Below are positions 63,553 to 64,000 of a stretch of 64,000 nt of DNA, piece after piece. The translations under genes and the position numbers were made by a program. The stretch spans positions 108,386 through 172,385 of the forward strand of contig CAIMKZ010000017.1 in NCBI GenBank assembly GCA_903842065.1, read 5' to 3'. The notes under the pieces were generated by a model. The model was given only the letters and a program-made list of their open reading frames with translations. It searched no databases and was not told where the DNA came from. Positions within the stretch are counted from its first letter, which is position 1. The number at the start of each line of letters is the position of its first letter. This DNA is from an uncultured Acidobacteriaceae bacterium (GTDB lineage: Bacteria; Acidobacteriota; Terriglobia; Terriglobales; Acidobacteriaceae).

Positions 63553-63870
63553 CGGATTTTCTCCTTTCGGACAGCTACAAGCCCCCCCACACCCGGGGTG
63601 GGGGGGCTGCTAAAGAGATGCAAGTTCCTTCTTTAGAGCGATTTAGCGAACTGACTTTGCTTCGAAGTTCTTTCCTTTGAAGACTTTAGGATCTGAAAGT
63701 CCGCCCCAGGGAGCCTGGGTTTCGCCGCAAAGTTTGGCTTCTCAGTTTCAGAGTAGACCGAAAGAGGGAAATGATCGGCAAAGGGGTGGGCGGGAGAATG
63801 CTGAGTAGATTGATAGAGATACGGGTAAATGGCAGGGCTAGGGGGTTGACGGGGAAAAGCAGGGACTAGT
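63553..63870. other. Gap before the insertion sequence
   Basis: No gene is supported. It holds a GC-rich hairpin (63580-63607), a small inverted repeat CCCAGG-gag-CCTGGG at 63705-63719 and the candidate IS target site ACTAGT at 63865-63870. Confidence 0.6.
63580..63607 (-). promoter_or_regulatory. Leader hairpin upstream of the Cys/His gene
   Basis: AGCCCCCCCACACCC pairs with GGGTGGGGGGGCT (one bulge) about 15-20 bases upstream of the ribosome binding site of the minus-strand gene. It could act as an attenuator or as the terminator of a gene to the right; no U-run follows on the minus strand. Confidence 0.45.
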
Positions 63871-64000
63871 TGTGCAGTGTCAACAGATTGTTCCTATCGA
63901 GACCTGCCCTACTGATAGGGGTGTGGTGGTTAATCCCGGCATGAGGTCTGTGCCAGTTGTATTCGTGTATCCAGGGTAGAAGTTGAGCCGAGCGTTCTGC
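63866..64000 (-). CDS. IS481-family transposase, C-terminal fragment (cut by window edge)
   Basis: The last 44 residues of a DDE transposase/integrase are visible: AERSAQLLPWIHEYNWHRPH, AGINHHTPISRAG, LDRNNLLTLHN, then TAG. The YNWHRPH...TPISR...NNLLTLH pattern is typical of the IS481 family C-terminus. The 5' part lies beyond the window. The TAG stop is supplied by the flanking CTAG target sequence. Confidence 0.85.
   Translation of the reverse strand, partial: AERSAQLLPWIHEYNWHRPHAGINHHTPISRAGLDRNNLLTLHN
63871..64000 (-). mobile_element. IS481-family insertion sequence, right end (partial)
   Basis: The element end appears at 63871 (TGTGCAGTGTCAACAG...). IS481-family ends also begin TGTG. 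It is preceded by ACTAGT, matching the known preference of IS481 for NCTAGN targets. The other end is outside the window, so the target duplication cannot be checked here. Confidence 0.7.

Overview
The window is a GC-rich chromosomal segment most consistent with an acidobacterium (Acidobacteriota, Terriglobia/Acidobacteriaceae type). This is inferred from the style of the secreted and hypothetical proteins, the many intergenic palindromes, the expanded ceramidase-like and TPR families and the Hfq variant; no rRNA or tRNA gene is present to settle it. Most of the window is ordinary core genome. Accessory character appears as local gene-family expansions, AT-rich intergenic islands and one insertion-sequence end at the right edge.

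Layout. 0-5.4 kb: HNH endonuclease, CsbD and DUF883-type stress proteins, a secreted protein with a duplicated Spy/CpxP-like unit, a sugar-phosphate transferase, a sigma-region-4-like protein coupled to a mini zinc ribbon, and an XRE-type regulator. 5.4-13.5 kb: housekeeping block with malic enzyme, peroxiredoxin Bcp, RNase J, CorC-type CBS protein, YbeY, PhoH and ribosomal protein S20. 13.7-25.5 kb: small unknowns, PilZ, HemW, a Ser/Thr kinase-TolB-like-TPR protein, a double-lobed retropepsin-like protein, Hfq, DNA polymerase III delta', a membrane protein/XRE pair, DUF1761, an E2 acyltransferase and a YkgJ-type cysteine-cluster protein. 25.5-30.3 kb: five consecutive exported paralogues with a shared TPR-like C-terminal module; the first carries a frameshift. 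30.4-36.6 kb: a large secreted Ala/Gln-rich protein, a ceramidase-like enzyme, alanine racemase and an MFS transporter. 36.7-41.1 kb: a five-gene ECF sigma / anti-sigma / membrane / DUF4097 operon. 41.2-49.1 kb: bacteriohemerythrin, SPFH protein, VOC protein, an AT-rich island with helically phased 11-bp repeats, a possible urocanase-derived protein and three tandem ceramidase-like paralogues. 49.1-64 kb: EngB, DUF309, UDP-galactopyranose mutase with two glycosyltransferases, LolD-type ATPase, ClpC, then BirA-CoaX-unknown-RlmD-like-ComEC, a small Cys/His protein and the end of an IS481-family element.

How genes work together. RNase J, YbeY and Hfq serve RNA metabolism. Glf plus the DUF707 and GT25 glycosyltransferases suggest a galactofuranose-containing surface glycan. 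The ECF operon looks like an envelope-stress regulon. The four ceramidase-like exported enzymes and five exported TPR paralogues suggest lineage-specific adaptation of the periplasm or secreted fraction.

The signals most worth pursuing are the tandem exported TPR family with its frameshifted member, the phased repeat arrays at 4593-4648 and 43451-43494, the covarying hairpin repeat that supplies the C-terminus of YbeY, and the palindromic intergenic repeat families.
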